Assembly (NCBI RefSeq): GCF_003987655.1
Contig: NZ_NGKC01000006.1
Span: 62,001-126,000 of the forward strand
Direction of reading: 5' to 3'
Source of the DNA: Vagococcus acidifermentans
Lineage (GTDB): Bacteria; Bacillota; Bacilli; Lactobacillales; Vagococcaceae
DNA: 64,000 bases
Shown here: positions 51,801 through 60,965 of the stretch, in pieces
Position numbering within the stretch: the first letter of the stretch is position 1
How the letters are laid out: each line of letters starts with the position of its first letter
The notes under the pieces: generated by a model
Database searches by the model: none
Told to the model about the DNA's origin: nothing
Seen by the model: the letters and a program-made list of their open reading frames with translations, nothing else
Program-made: the position numbers and the translations under genes

Positions 51801-52640
51801 GTGAATAGAATAACTAAATACCGGCAGTTGTCTGATAATGAGTATGAAATCTGGTTTGAGAATGACCGGATTGCCAAGAAAGCACAGCCAGGACAGTTTA
51901 TTATTCTGCGGGTTGACGAATTAGGTGAGAGAATTCCACTGACGATCGTTGATACTGATAAAGATAATGGGACTGTCTGTCTGATTTATCAGGTTATTGG
52001 AAAATCCACCAAAAAACTGTCGACTTTAACAGTAGGAGATCATATTTTAGATGTTTTAGGTCCGTTGGGCACACCGACAGAGATTAAACAATACGGGACT
52101 GTTCTTTTAGTTGGAGGCGGCGTCGGGATTGCCGCTTTATTCCCCATTGTTAAAGGTCTGAAGGAAGCCGGCAACAAAGTTATTACAGTGTTGGGAGCGC
52201 GGACAGCTGACCTGATTATTCTGAAAGAGCAGTGCGAAGCATACTCCGATGAACTAATAGTTATGACAGATGATGGCTCTCTTGGGGAAAAAGGTCTGGT
52301 AACAGATGCCATGGAACGGATATTCAAACGTGAAACAGTGGATACTGCATGGGCAATCGGGCCGAGTGTGATGATGAAGTTTTGCACATTGACAGCTGAG
52401 AAATACGGCGTGCCGATTTATGTTTCGTTGAATCCGATCATGATTGACGGCACAGGCATGTGCGGCGGATGCCGGGTGTCTATCGGCGATACGACGAAGT
52501 TTGCCTGTGTGGACGGTCCTGAATTTCTTGGAACAGACGTCCATTGGGATGAATTTATCCAGCGAATGAAGCAGTATCGTGACGAAGAGGCCTGTTCTCT
52601 TGAGACTTATCAGAAAGAGCAGGTGATTGATAATGGCTAG
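51801..52640 (+). CDS. NfnA/SudB-like FAD/NAD-binding and [2Fe-2S] subunit
   Basis: The 279-residue ferredoxin-NADP-reductase-like protein has a flavin-binding PGQFIILRV and RIPLTIVD, the nucleotide-binding VGGGVGIAALFPI, and a C-terminal Cys set DGTGMCGGCRVSIGDTTKFACVDGPEF for a [2Fe-2S] cluster. It corresponds to the small subunit of NADPH-dependent reduced ferredoxin:NAD+ transhydrogenase or sulfide dehydrogenase. GTG 51801 follows AAGGGAG by 7 nt. It overlaps the large subunit gene by 8 bp. Confidence 0.9.
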   Translation: MNRITKYRQLSDNEYEIWFENDRIAKKAQPGQFIILRVDELGERIPLTIVDTDKDNGTVCLIYQVIGKSTKKLSTLTVGDHILDVLGPLGTPTEIKQYGTVLLVGGGVGIAALFPIVKGLKEAGNKVITVLGARTADLIILKEQCEAYSDELIVMTDDGSLGEKGLVTDAMERIFKRETVDTAWAIGPSVMMKFCTLTAEKYGVPIYVSLNPIMIDGTGMCGGCRVSIGDTTKFACVDGPEFLGTDVHWDEFIQRMKQYRDEEACSLETYQKEQVIDNG

Positions 52641-54054
52641 AAGAAGTCGGGAAAAAACTGCGATTGCAGAACAGGCACCAGAAGTACGTGTGACCAATTT
52701 TAATGAAGTGTGTCTCGGTTACACGCTCGATGAAGGCAAGCTGGAGGCGGCTAGATGCCTTCAGTGCCGCAATGCGCCGTGTATTGAGGCTTGTCCGGTC
52801 ATGATTGATATTCCGGGTTTCATTTTACAAATTCGTGAAGGTAATTTAGAAGAAGCGGCTAAAATATTAAAAAAGTACACTAATTTGCCGGCTATTTGCG
52901 GACGGGTATGCCCTCAGGAAAAACAATGCGAAATGGTCTGCAAGCTTGGCAAAGCCAAGAATTTCGAGCCAGTCGCGATTGGTAAATTAGAACGTCTTGT
53001 AGGTGATTGGGCGCTTGATAATGATTACAGTGAAGATCTTGTCCTGCCTGATGAGAAAAAAGGCAAGGTTGCAGTCGTTGGTTCTGGACCATCAGGGCTG
53101 ACAGTTGCCGGTGATTTGGCGAAAGCCGGGTATGATGTCACTATTTTTGAGGCGCTGCATAGCGCAGGCGGTGTACTTTCTTACGGTATCCCGGAGTTTC
53201 GCTTGCCTAAAAAAATCGTTAAGCAGGAAATCGGTACGATTGAAAAACTCGGGGTAAAAATTGAGACGAATGTCGTCGTCGGCAAGACAATTGACATGGA
53301 AGAAATTATGTCGGAATTTGATGCCTGTTATTTAGCAGTGGGCGCAGGCACGCCGAACTTTATGGGAATATCGGGCACCTCGCTCAACGGGGTGTATTCA
53401 TCCAGCGAATATTTGACACGTATCAACTTAATGCACGGGTATGAGTTCCCGCGCTTCGATACACCAATCAAAGATTCCAAGCATGTGGTGGTTATTGGCG
53501 GAGGAAATGTAGCCATGGATTCCGCCCGTTCAGCGAAACGGATTGGTGCTGAAAAAGTGTCGATTATTTATCGGCGTTCTTTAGAAGAACTGCCGGCGCG
53601 GATTGAAGAATACCATCACTCGGTAGAAGAAGGCATCGAGTATTACTGGCAGACAAATCCAGTGGAATACTTGGATGACGGCACGGGGGCGGTTGGCGGT
53701 GTCAAGGTTGTGAAGATGGCGCTTGGAGAACCGGATGAGTCCGGCAGACGCCGTCCGTCACCGATACCAGGCAGCGAATTTATCATTGAAGCCGATGCGG
53801 TCATCGAAGCCATCGGTCAAGGAGCGAACAAAGTCTTATTGACAACGTTTCCTGAATTGAAGTTGAACAAGTGGGGGTATGTTGATGCTGATCCTGAAAC
53901 GGGTAAAACGTCTGTGCCGGGAGTGTTTGCCGGCGGTGATATTGTAACGGGGGCAGCAACGGTGATACTTGCCATGGGGGCAGGAAAAGTTGCGGCAAAT
54001 GAAATAATGAAGTATGTTGAAGAAAAAAAAGTTGCGTCGGGAAAATCTAAGTAA
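52633..54054 (+). CDS. gltA: NfnB/GltA-like NADPH-dependent oxidoreductase subunit
   Basis: The 473-residue protein has an N-terminal Fe-S helical domain (CLQCRNAPCIEACPV, then CGRVCPQEKQCEMVC), an FAD motif VVGSGPSGLTVAGDLA and an NADP motif VIGGGNVAMDSARSA, ending with VFAGGDIVTGAATV. Annotation pipelines usually call this homotetrameric glutamate synthase small subunit (gltA). Together with the overlapping preceding gene and no glutamate synthase large subunit nearby, an NfnAB-type electron-bifurcating transhydrogenase is the better inference. ATG 52633 lies inside the previous gene. Confidence 0.9.
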   Translation: MARRSREKTAIAEQAPEVRVTNFNEVCLGYTLDEGKLEAARCLQCRNAPCIEACPVMIDIPGFILQIREGNLEEAAKILKKYTNLPAICGRVCPQEKQCEMVCKLGKAKNFEPVAIGKLERLVGDWALDNDYSEDLVLPDEKKGKVAVVGSGPSGLTVAGDLAKAGYDVTIFEALHSAGGVLSYGIPEFRLPKKIVKQEIGTIEKLGVKIETNVVVGKTIDMEEIMSEFDACYLAVGAGTPNFMGISGTSLNGVYSSSEYLTRINLMHGYEFPRFDTPIKDSKHVVVIGGGNVAMDSARSAKRIGAEKVSIIYRRSLEELPARIEEYHHSVEEGIEYYWQTNPVEYLDDGTGAVGGVKVVKMALGEPDESGRRRPSPIPGSEFIIEADAVIEAIGQGANKVLLTTFPELKLNKWGYVDADPETGKTSVPGVFAGGDIVTGAATVILAMGAGKVAANEIMKYVEEKKVASGKSK

Positions 54055-54075
54055 GAGAGAAAAGGATTGAATAGA

Positions 54076-57000
54076 ATGAAAAATACCAAGACGATGGATG
54101 GTAACACAGCTGCATCTTATATTTCATACGCATTTACCGAAGTAGCAGCAATTTATCCCATCACGCCAAGTTCTACTATGGCAGAAGTCGTGGACGAATG
54201 GGCAACGCAAGGCAAGAAAAATATCTTTGGCGAGAAATTAAAGCTGGTTGAAATGCAGTCGGAGGCTGGTGCAGCCGGTGCAGTGCATGGTTCGCTGAAA
54301 TCTGGTGCGCTTACTTCTACATACACTGCCTCTCAAGGCTTGCTGCTGATGATTCCCAACATGTATAAAATAGCCGGCGAATTGCTTCCTGCCGTCTTTC
54401 ACGTGGCGGCGCGTGCCATCACGACCAATGCGTTGAATATTTTCGGTGACCATGGCGATGTGATGGCTGCACGCCAAACTGGTTTTTGTATGTTGGCGGA
54501 AAGCAGTGTGCAAGAAGTTATGGATTTGGCTGCAGTGGCTCACTTGGCAAGTATTGAGGCCAGCCTGCCGTTTCTGAGTTTTTTTGATGGCTTTAGAACC
54601 AGTCACGAGATTCAAAAAATTGAAGCACTGGACTATGATGATTTGAAAAAACTGATCAATCAGGATGCTTTACAAAAATTCAGAAATCGCAGTATGAACC
54701 CTAACAGACCAAGTATCACAGGGACAGCACAAAACCCTGACATTCATTTCCAGCAGCGTGAAACGGTAAATACCTACTATGATGCGGTGCCGGAAATCGT
54801 TCAAAAGTACATGCAAGAAATCAATAAACTGCGTGGAACGACGTATGATTTAACAGATTATTATGGTGCAGATGATGCGACCGAAGTTATTATTTCAATG
54901 GGGTCAGTGTCTCCGGTCATTCAGCAAGTGGTTGACTACCTGAATGCTCAAGGAAGAAAAGTCGGTCATATCAATATCCATTTGTATCGTCCGTTCCCGG
55001 CTGACAATCTGCTGGAAAAACTGCCTGACACGGTTGAACGCATCGCTGTTCTAGACCGGACAAAAGAACCAGGTGCCGACGGCGAGCCGCTGTTGCTTGA
55101 CGTGCAAAGCGTGTTGTATCGTCACACTAACCGTCCTGTTGTGATTGGCGGACGCTACGGATTAGGCTCGAAGAACGTGGCGCCAGATCAGATAAAAGCT
55201 GTTTTCGACCATCTGCTGCTGCCGGCTGAGGAGCTGAAACAGCGCTTTACAATCGGTATAGTTGATGACGTGACGAATCTGTCATTGCCAAGCGAAGGCA
55301 CATTGGATTTGACACCTGAAACAACGTATCAGGCAAAATTCTGGGGCTTCGGTTCTGACGGAACTGTCGGCGCCAATAAGCAGGCAATTAAAATTATCGG
55401 GAATAATACTGATTTATATGCGCAAGCTTATTTTTCATACGACTCGAAAAAATCCGGCGGGCTGACCGTGTCTCATTTACGTTTCGGCAAAGAACCGATT
55501 ACATCGACGTATCTGATTGAACAAGCTGATTTTATCGGCTGTCATAACGCGTCATACATTCATCAATATGACTTGCTGAAAGGCTTGAAAAACGGTGGCA
55601 CGTTCCTGTTGAATACAACATGGGATGAAGAACATGTGCTGCGGTTACTGCCAAAACGTTTGAAAAAATATATCGCAGAACACGATATTAAGTTTTACAT
55701 CATCAACGCGGATGTCATTGCCCGTGAGTGTGGCTTGGGCAGACGTATCAATACTGTCATGTCAACGGCATTCTTTGAATTGACATCCATTATGGACCGC
55801 GAGACATTCCTGCCGTTATTAAAGGCAGAAATTGAATCAGCATACGGCAAAAAATCCATGAAGATTGTTGAACGCAATCATCAGGCCGTGGATGCCACCT
55901 TTGAAGCATTGCATCAAGTTGAGGTGCCGGCAAACTGGGCTGAGCTTGAGGTCGTTCCAGAGCCTGCGGATGAATCCAAACCTAAGTTTATCCGGGAAAT
56001 TCTGGAACCGATGAACCGTCAGGAAGGCGATTTGCTGACAGTCGGCGATTTAGTTGATAATGAAATGACTGACGGTACCATTCCGTCCGGCACAGCGGCT
56101 TATGAAAAACGAGGCATTGCGCTGGAAGTACCGGAATGGATTCCGGAAAAATGTACGATGTGTAATGAATGTGCATTTGTTTGTCCTCATGCGGCTATCC
56201 GTCCGTTCCTTGCAGATGAAGAAGAGATGACCGAAGCACCGGAAGGCTTCATCACGCGTGAGATGCGCGGTGCAGACGGCTTGATGTATCGTATTCAAGT
56301 CTCGCTGGAAGACTGTACAGGCTGCGGTCTGTGTGTCGATGTTTGTCCGGCCCGTGAAAAAGCCTTGGTGATGAAACCTTACGAGGAACAAAAAGAAGAG
56401 GCAATGAACTGGGCCTTTGCAATGACGCTGAAACAAAAAGCCAACCCGGTGAAAAAATTGTCTATCAAAGGGTCGCAGTTCGAACAGCCGCTAGTTGAGT
56501 TTTCAGGCGCTTGTGCCGGCTGCGGCGAAACAGCTTATATCAAGCTGATCACGCAATTGTATGGTGATAGAATGTTGATGGCCAATGCCACAGGGTGTTC
56601 GTCTATTTGGGGCGCGTCATCACCTGCGACTCCATATACGACCAACCAATACGGGCAAGGACCGGCATGGAGTAATTCGTTGTTTGAAGATAATGCTGAA
56701 TATGGTCTGGGAATGTATCTTGCTAATAAAACGAAGCGGGAACATTTACAGCATGTGATGGAAAAGGCCTTGGCAGATAAACAAGGGTCGGAAGAATTGC
56801 AGGCTCTGATGCAGGACTGGATTGACCATATGTCCGAGGGCGAAGGGTCACGTCAGCGTTCAACTAAACTGATTGCTGCTCTGGAAGCAGAAAAAGCCGG
56901 CAATGATGTGTTAGAAGACATCTATCAGCAAAAAGATTTGTTCATCAAGCCGAGTCAGTGGATTATCGGCGGGGACGGCTGGGCATATGATATCGGCTTT

Positions 57001-57606
57001 AGCGGTATTGACCATGTTTTGGCCAGCGGCGAAGATGTTAATATTTTTGTTATGGACAATGAAGTGTATGCCAACACAGGTGGGCAGACCTCCAAAGCAA
57101 CACCAGCGGCGGCTATTGCGAAATTTGCAGCCGGCGGTAAACGGACATCGAAGAAAGACTTGGGCATGATGGCGATGACTTACGGCAATGTATATGTTGC
57201 TCAAATCGCATTGAATGCCAATCCGATGCAGACAATCAAAGCCATTGACGAGGCTGAAAAATATCCTGGACCGTCTATCATTATCGGTTACGTCCCTTGT
57301 ATCAACCATGGCGTTATCGGCGGTTTGAGCCAAGCTGTTCAAATCTCGAAAGAGGCTGTGGAGTCAGGGTACTGGCCACTGTATCGTTACAACCCGCAGC
57401 TTATTGCCAAAGGTAAAGAGCCGATGGTTGTTGACTACCGTAAATCTGATTTTGCGAAGTTGCCGGAGTTTCTATCACGTCAAACACGCTTCTCTGCACT
57501 GCCGAATATTATTAAAGATCAGCAAGAAGTTGAGCGTTTGATGGATAAGACGATGGAAGATGCAAAAGACCGGGTTGAATTGTATCGCGAATTGTCCGGT
57601 AAATAG
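54076..57606 (+). CDS. nifJ: Pyruvate:ferredoxin (flavodoxin) oxidoreductase
   Basis: The 1176-residue single-chain PFOR decarboxylates pyruvate to acetyl-CoA, reducing ferredoxin or flavodoxin. The N-terminal domain has YPITPSSTMAE; ferredoxin-like clusters are in CTMCNECAFVCPHAAI and CTGCGLCVDVCPARE. The proximal cluster Cys lies in CAGCGETAY, and the TPP-binding GGDGWAYDIG and DNEVYANTGGQTSKATP are present. ATG 54076 is chosen; TTG 54067 sits too close to AAAGG. In context it consumes the pyruvate released by YgeX and passes electrons to the flavodoxin and Nfn-like pair. A strong terminator closes the locus. Confidence 0.96.
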   Translation: MKNTKTMDGNTAASYISYAFTEVAAIYPITPSSTMAEVVDEWATQGKKNIFGEKLKLVEMQSEAGAAGAVHGSLKSGALTSTYTASQGLLLMIPNMYKIAGELLPAVFHVAARAITTNALNIFGDHGDVMAARQTGFCMLAESSVQEVMDLAAVAHLASIEASLPFLSFFDGFRTSHEIQKIEALDYDDLKKLINQDALQKFRNRSMNPNRPSITGTAQNPDIHFQQRETVNTYYDAVPEIVQKYMQEINKLRGTTYDLTDYYGADDATEVIISMGSVSPVIQQVVDYLNAQGRKVGHINIHLYRPFPADNLLEKLPDTVERIAVLDRTKEPGADGEPLLLDVQSVLYRHTNRPVVIGGRYGLGSKNVAPDQIKAVFDHLLLPAEELKQRFTIGIVDDVTNLSLPSEGTLDLTPETTYQAKFWGFGSDGTVGANKQAIKIIGNNTDLYAQAYFSYDSKKSGGLTVSHLRFGKEPITSTYLIEQADFIGCHNASYIHQYDLLKGLKNGGTFLLNTTWDEEHVLRLLPKRLKKYIAEHDIKFYIINADVIARECGLGRRINTVMSTAFFELTSIMDRETFLPLLKAEIESAYGKKSMKIVERNHQAVDATFEALHQVEVPANWAELEVVPEPADESKPKFIREILEPMNRQEGDLLTVGDLVDNEMTDGTIPSGTAAYEKRGIALEVPEWIPEKCTMCNECAFVCPHAAIRPFLADEEEMTEAPEGFITREMRGADGLMYRIQVSLEDCTGCGLCVDVCPAREKALVMKPYEEQKEEAMNWAFAMTLKQKANPVKKLSIKGSQFEQPLVEFSGACAGCGETAYIKLITQLYGDRMLMANATGCSSIWGASSPATPYTTNQYGQGPAWSNSLFEDNAEYGLGMYLANKTKREHLQHVMEKALADKQGSEELQALMQDWIDHMSEGEGSRQRSTKLIAALEAEKAGNDVLEDIYQQKDLFIKPSQWIIGGDGWAYDIGFSGIDHVLASGEDVNIFVMDNEVYANTGGQTSKATPAAAIAKFAAGGKRTSKKDLGMMAMTYGNVYVAQIALNANPMQTIKAIDEAEKYPGPSIIIGYVPCINHGVIGGLSQAVQISKEAVESGYWPLYRYNPQLIAKGKEPMVVDYRKSDFAKLPEFLSRQTRFSALPNIIKDQQEVERLMDKTMEDAKDRVELYRELSGK

Positions 57607-57674
57607 AATTAGCAGTGTCATGGTATTAAAAACACAAAGAAGAGAAGACTGATGTATAAGTCTTCATCAGTGCA

Positions 57675-57711
57675 AAAAAGAACGAAATCTTTTTATGATT
57701 TCGTTCTTTTT
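57675..57711 (+). terminator. Terminator of the PFOR operon
   Basis: A 15-bp stem (57675-57689 with 57697-57711) with a 7-nt loop; its 3' arm ends in a T run. Confidence 0.92.
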
Positions 57712-57986
57712 AATTGAGAAAGAAGGTAGGATAGCTAAGTTATGACTATTAAAAATAGTAAATAGCATAGAGTGCAATTTAGAGAGAAAAAATATGTGAT
57801 GGCCAATACGGGGTATCTGCAACAAGTCAGTTATTTATATACGGGGGTACCTGAGCAGCAGCGGCGGTCCCGTCACTTGTAACAGATATCAACTCCAAAG
57901 CAAACAAGCCTGAAATGCGTTTCTTCACGACTGGATGCAGGCTTTTTGCTGTTGACTGTTGGTTGCCGCCTAGGTTACGCGGGCCG
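57712..57986. other. 275-bp intergenic region with a hairpin facing the diguanylate cyclase gene
   Basis: A 7-bp stem (57906-57912 with 57938-57944), 25-nt loop and T-rich end could serve as a weak terminator, on the plus strand by its T run and on the minus strand for the cyclase gene. A 27-codon frame (57799-57882) starts with ATG but has only a distant AGAGAG upstream; it is uncertain. Otherwise nothing was recognised. Confidence 0.4.
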
Positions 57987-59162
57987 TTAAATTGTTTGGA
58001 AGGTTTCATAAATTCTGTTTTTACCATTCTTTTTGGCATGATACAATGCTTTATCCGCATTTTCAAAAATTTTCTCCGCAATTTCATTGTCTGTTCTTGC
58101 AGAAACCGAATGAAAATGTGTCAGGCCGATGGAGAGATTGATGTCGATGCTGCGGGCAGCTGTTTCAAATGGGCTGTTATTGACAATGCTCAGTTTTTTT
58201 TGCAGGGAATCGAAGTTCGCTTTTGGTTCGCCGGTTAAGACAAGTGCGAATTCATCTCCGCCAATGCGGCAAATATTGAAGATGGCACCTTGCACCGGTT
58301 CGGTAAAAATACGGGCAACATGCTTGAGTACATCATCACCGACATTGTGCCCGTAAGTGTCATTGATTTGTTTGAAATTATCAATGTCGATGATGGCCAG
58401 CGAGAATGTTCCCTTGTTGATAATGGCATCACTGTATGCATGGTCCAAAAAGAAATAAAACGAATCCCTGTTGTAAACTTTAGTGAGGGAATCATACACG
58501 GCTGTGTTTTGAAAGAAATATACTGATTTTGAAACGGAAATGCCTAAATTAATGATATAAGCTGTAATTAAAAAAATGCTCGCAAAAGTAAAGATATACA
58601 GCATAGTATTCGCAAGAGCTCCCTCTGTCTCAAGCGGCGAATAAGCAACAAAAAGAATAATCAGACGAAAAGTCATCAAGTAAAAAAGAAATGTCAGAGT
58701 TGATTTTACTTTAGAATAATTCCGTTTGACGACAACAATACTGACAACCAGCAGTAGACTTGTCAGAATGAAGTTGTTGACGATGTCAAGAGGGGCATAC
58801 CCCGCCGTAAAGTGCTGGATGATTTTTAGTGCAATCAGGGTTCCCGCGGTGATCACACCGGTAATATTTGAACAGTAATAGACAGCAAAATATATAGGTA
58901 AATACCTAACGTCAACAGGATAAATATTAGGTGTGCTGATTTGATTGATAGAAATCAAGAAACAAAGAAAGCCCAGCATGAATCCAATCCAAATCTGCTG
59001 TTTTTTTGTTAAATAGAATTTTGTTTGATCAACAAATGCCTCCCGTTGAAGAAAAAAGTATTGATTGGCTGTTTTGTCTTTAAGTGAAATAAAATACAAA
59101 GTTAGAAATGCACTGATTATCAACGCTAAATTAATAAGATAGCTGTTAATATATGTAGTCAT
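57987..59162 (-). CDS. Membrane-bound GGDEF-domain diguanylate cyclase
   Basis: The 391-residue protein has about six N-terminal helices (1-210) resembling the 5TM-5TMR/LytS-like sensor region, then a GGDEF domain (about 225-390). This has YDSLTKVYNRDSF, DIDNFKQINDTYGHNVGDDVL, the intact active-site RIGGDEF and the C-terminal ADKALYHAKKNGKNRI. It should make cyclic di-GMP. The allosteric inhibition motif (RxxD five residues before GGDEF) is absent, so product inhibition is not expected. AAGGAG precedes ATG 59162. It lies 27 nt downstream of the Mga-like gene on the same strand, so the two are probably co-transcribed. Confidence 0.9.
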   Translation of the reverse strand: MTTYINSYLINLALIISAFLTLYFISLKDKTANQYFFLQREAFVDQTKFYLTKKQQIWIGFMLGFLCFLISINQISTPNIYPVDVRYLPIYFAVYYCSNITGVITAGTLIALKIIQHFTAGYAPLDIVNNFILTSLLLVVSIVVVKRNYSKVKSTLTFLFYLMTFRLIILFVAYSPLETEGALANTMLYIFTFASIFLITAYIINLGISVSKSVYFFQNTAVYDSLTKVYNRDSFYFFLDHAYSDAIINKGTFSLAIIDIDNFKQINDTYGHNVGDDVLKHVARIFTEPVQGAIFNICRIGGDEFALVLTGEPKANFDSLQKKLSIVNNSPFETAARSIDINLSIGLTHFHSVSARTDNEIAEKIFENADKALYHAKKNGKNRIYETFQTI

Positions 59163-59189
59163 AAAAGAAACTCCTTCTTAATCCGATAA

Positions 59190-60685
59190 TTAGTGCAGTT
59201 GATTGATGTCGTTTGGAGTTAATTTTCTGACAGCATTGATCGCTTTCCTAAGATTTCCCCAGTCTTGATCAGAAGGGATATCATCTACGACAACAATTTT
59301 TTCTTCAGGCAGGGTATTTGCAATAAATGTTGTCACTAATATATCGTAGTGCTGGAAATCCGTTTCAGATGTTTCATCCAGAAAGATAACGGAATTCGTA
59401 TAGGATGAAATGTGAATTTTACTGTCAAAGTTCTTTTTTATCAACTTCACTAATAATCGTTCATGATCGATGCCTAAATCGCTAAGCACTAACAGGCGGG
59501 CTTTTTCTTTGCGATTGTCAAGGATGTTCGGCATATCCTGCCATTTTGTCATAAGTAAATAAAGTACCTCATCCCGGTAATCAGAATACCAAGGAAATTT
59601 GGTGTTTTTTTGAATTTTTTTCAAAGATTGATAAACAACATGCGCCAAATCAGGGTAGTTATGTCTGATTGCTTTGCCGTTGTATAGGAACTTGTCGAAC
59701 AAAATAAAATCAGCAAAAGGGTAGACCTTTCGATGTGTGTATAAATAAGCGAGATTTGTTTCAATCGTATAAAGGTCTAAATGCGTCAGCTTGATATCAA
59801 ATGCGTCCCGAACACTTTTGATCAGGGTGTGAATTTCTTGCTCTACAATGTGTTTTTCCTCATCTGAATCCCAAATCCCTTCATAGAAAAAAGAGAAAAA
59901 ACTAAGGTCCTTCATGACAGACTCATTTTTTCCGATGGCATAGACAGCCAACATCGGGTCAAGGTAATTGTTTTGTTCAAGAATTTCTTGTTTTGTCGAA
60001 CAATCGTCTTCCGGCAGTGTATCCGTGGTCAGTAAAAAGTTTTGACTGATTCGCACAAGCGAGACCGAGACCAGGTAGCAGAAATACATGATTTTTGACT
60101 CGTCATTAGTAAAGATATTTCTGTCAGTCAGAACTTGCTTGACATAATTAAAGACCAGTTTCTTCTCAATGGCGAAGGGCCATTCCATCATCCCGCACTT
60201 TTCAAAAAAGTAGTTGGCATAAAAAAAGCGTACATAGGCTTCATTGTCGCCTGAAATATTGCACGGTTTTTTCAGCAGTGTCAAACCGTACCGGCCAAGC
60301 GAACGGGCCACCTGATTGGTGATGCGGTACAGAGAGGATTCGCTGATAAACAACTTTTCGCCCCATCGTTCAATACTCAAAGTAGGATTAAAAAAGACCT
60401 CTTCAAGAAATTGAAAAGCCTCTGAATGTTTCATGATGTAGTTGTAGACAAGACCAACATGACTGCTTGGTTGCGTTTGGAGTCGGATACCATTTTTTTT
60501 GATGTTTCAATTAACAAGTGCGGATACCAGTGATCCTTTAAATAATTGACATCGCTGTTTATGGTACGCAATGATGCGCTATTGCGCTTTGCCAGCTCAT
60601 TTGAACTAATCCATCCGCCGTGTTCATTTAACGTTTCGAGAATACTCAGACGTCTCTGAGTCGAAGAATCTAATAACTCTCGCAA
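59190..60685 (-). pseudogene. Mga/AtxA-like transcriptional regulator, frameshifted in a poly-A run
   Basis: Two frames together make a regulator of about 498 residues, the normal Mga size. The N-terminal part starts at TTG 60685 (GGAGGGG upstream) and carries the HTH_Mga winged helix (STQRRLSILETLNEHGGWISSNELAKR). It ends at 60431-60433 after the break. The larger part (59190-60434) has the second HTH (LSIERWGEKLFISESSLYRI), the PRD-like region and a C-terminal EIIB-like domain. The break is in a run of eight A (minus strand, 60493-60500); nine A would give ETSKKNGIRLQTQ and a continuous chain. The site TCA AAA AAA A also fits a -1 slippery heptamer, so expression as a fusion is possible. 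Confidence 0.85.
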
Positions 60686-60730
60686 GAAAACCCCTCCTAA
60701 AATAACAATACTCTGATGAATGTCGGTTAA

Positions 60731-60802
60731 GTTAATAATGTTATTAACAACAGCCGAGAATCCGGTATCATCATATTTCACAAAACGAATATTTTGTGAA
60801 AT
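60731..60802. promoter_or_regulatory. Two perfect palindromes upstream of the Mga-like gene
   Basis: Palindrome one has 8-bp arms (GTTAATAA, 60731-60738, with TTATTAAC, 60741-60748). Palindrome two has 11-bp arms (60775-60785 with 60792-60802) around CGAATA. A further half site TTTTGTGAA lies at 60854-60862. They sit between the divergent Mga-like and YugP-type genes and look like operators; the binding protein is unknown. Confidence 0.5.
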
Positions 60803-60901
60803 CCGTTACTACTACTACTATTAAGATAACTTATTTCAAGACATAAATCCATTATTTTGTGAATAAAGATTGATAATTCATGAAGAATTCATAAAGATTT
60901 C

Positions 60902-60930
60902 GTTACAAATTTAAAGTAACATGTTAAAAT
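60902..60930 (+). promoter_or_regulatory. Promoter of the YugP-type protease gene
   Basis: GTTACA (60902-60907) and TAAAAT (60925-60930) are 17 bp apart, with an extended TG before the -10; the start codon follows 35 bp later. Confidence 0.55.
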
Positions 60931-60965
60931 ACATTGCAAGACATAAGATTTTGAGGTGAAAAAAC

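Noticed and set aside
52633-54054. Glutamate synthase small subunit as the function of the gltA-like gene
   Set aside because: No large subunit is nearby, and the overlapping NfnA-like gene makes an NfnAB/SudAB-type complex more likely, although not proven.
57799-57882. 27-codon frame after the PFOR terminator
   Set aside because: The only ribosome-binding-like sequence is 12 nt away and there is no recognisable family; kept only as a note.
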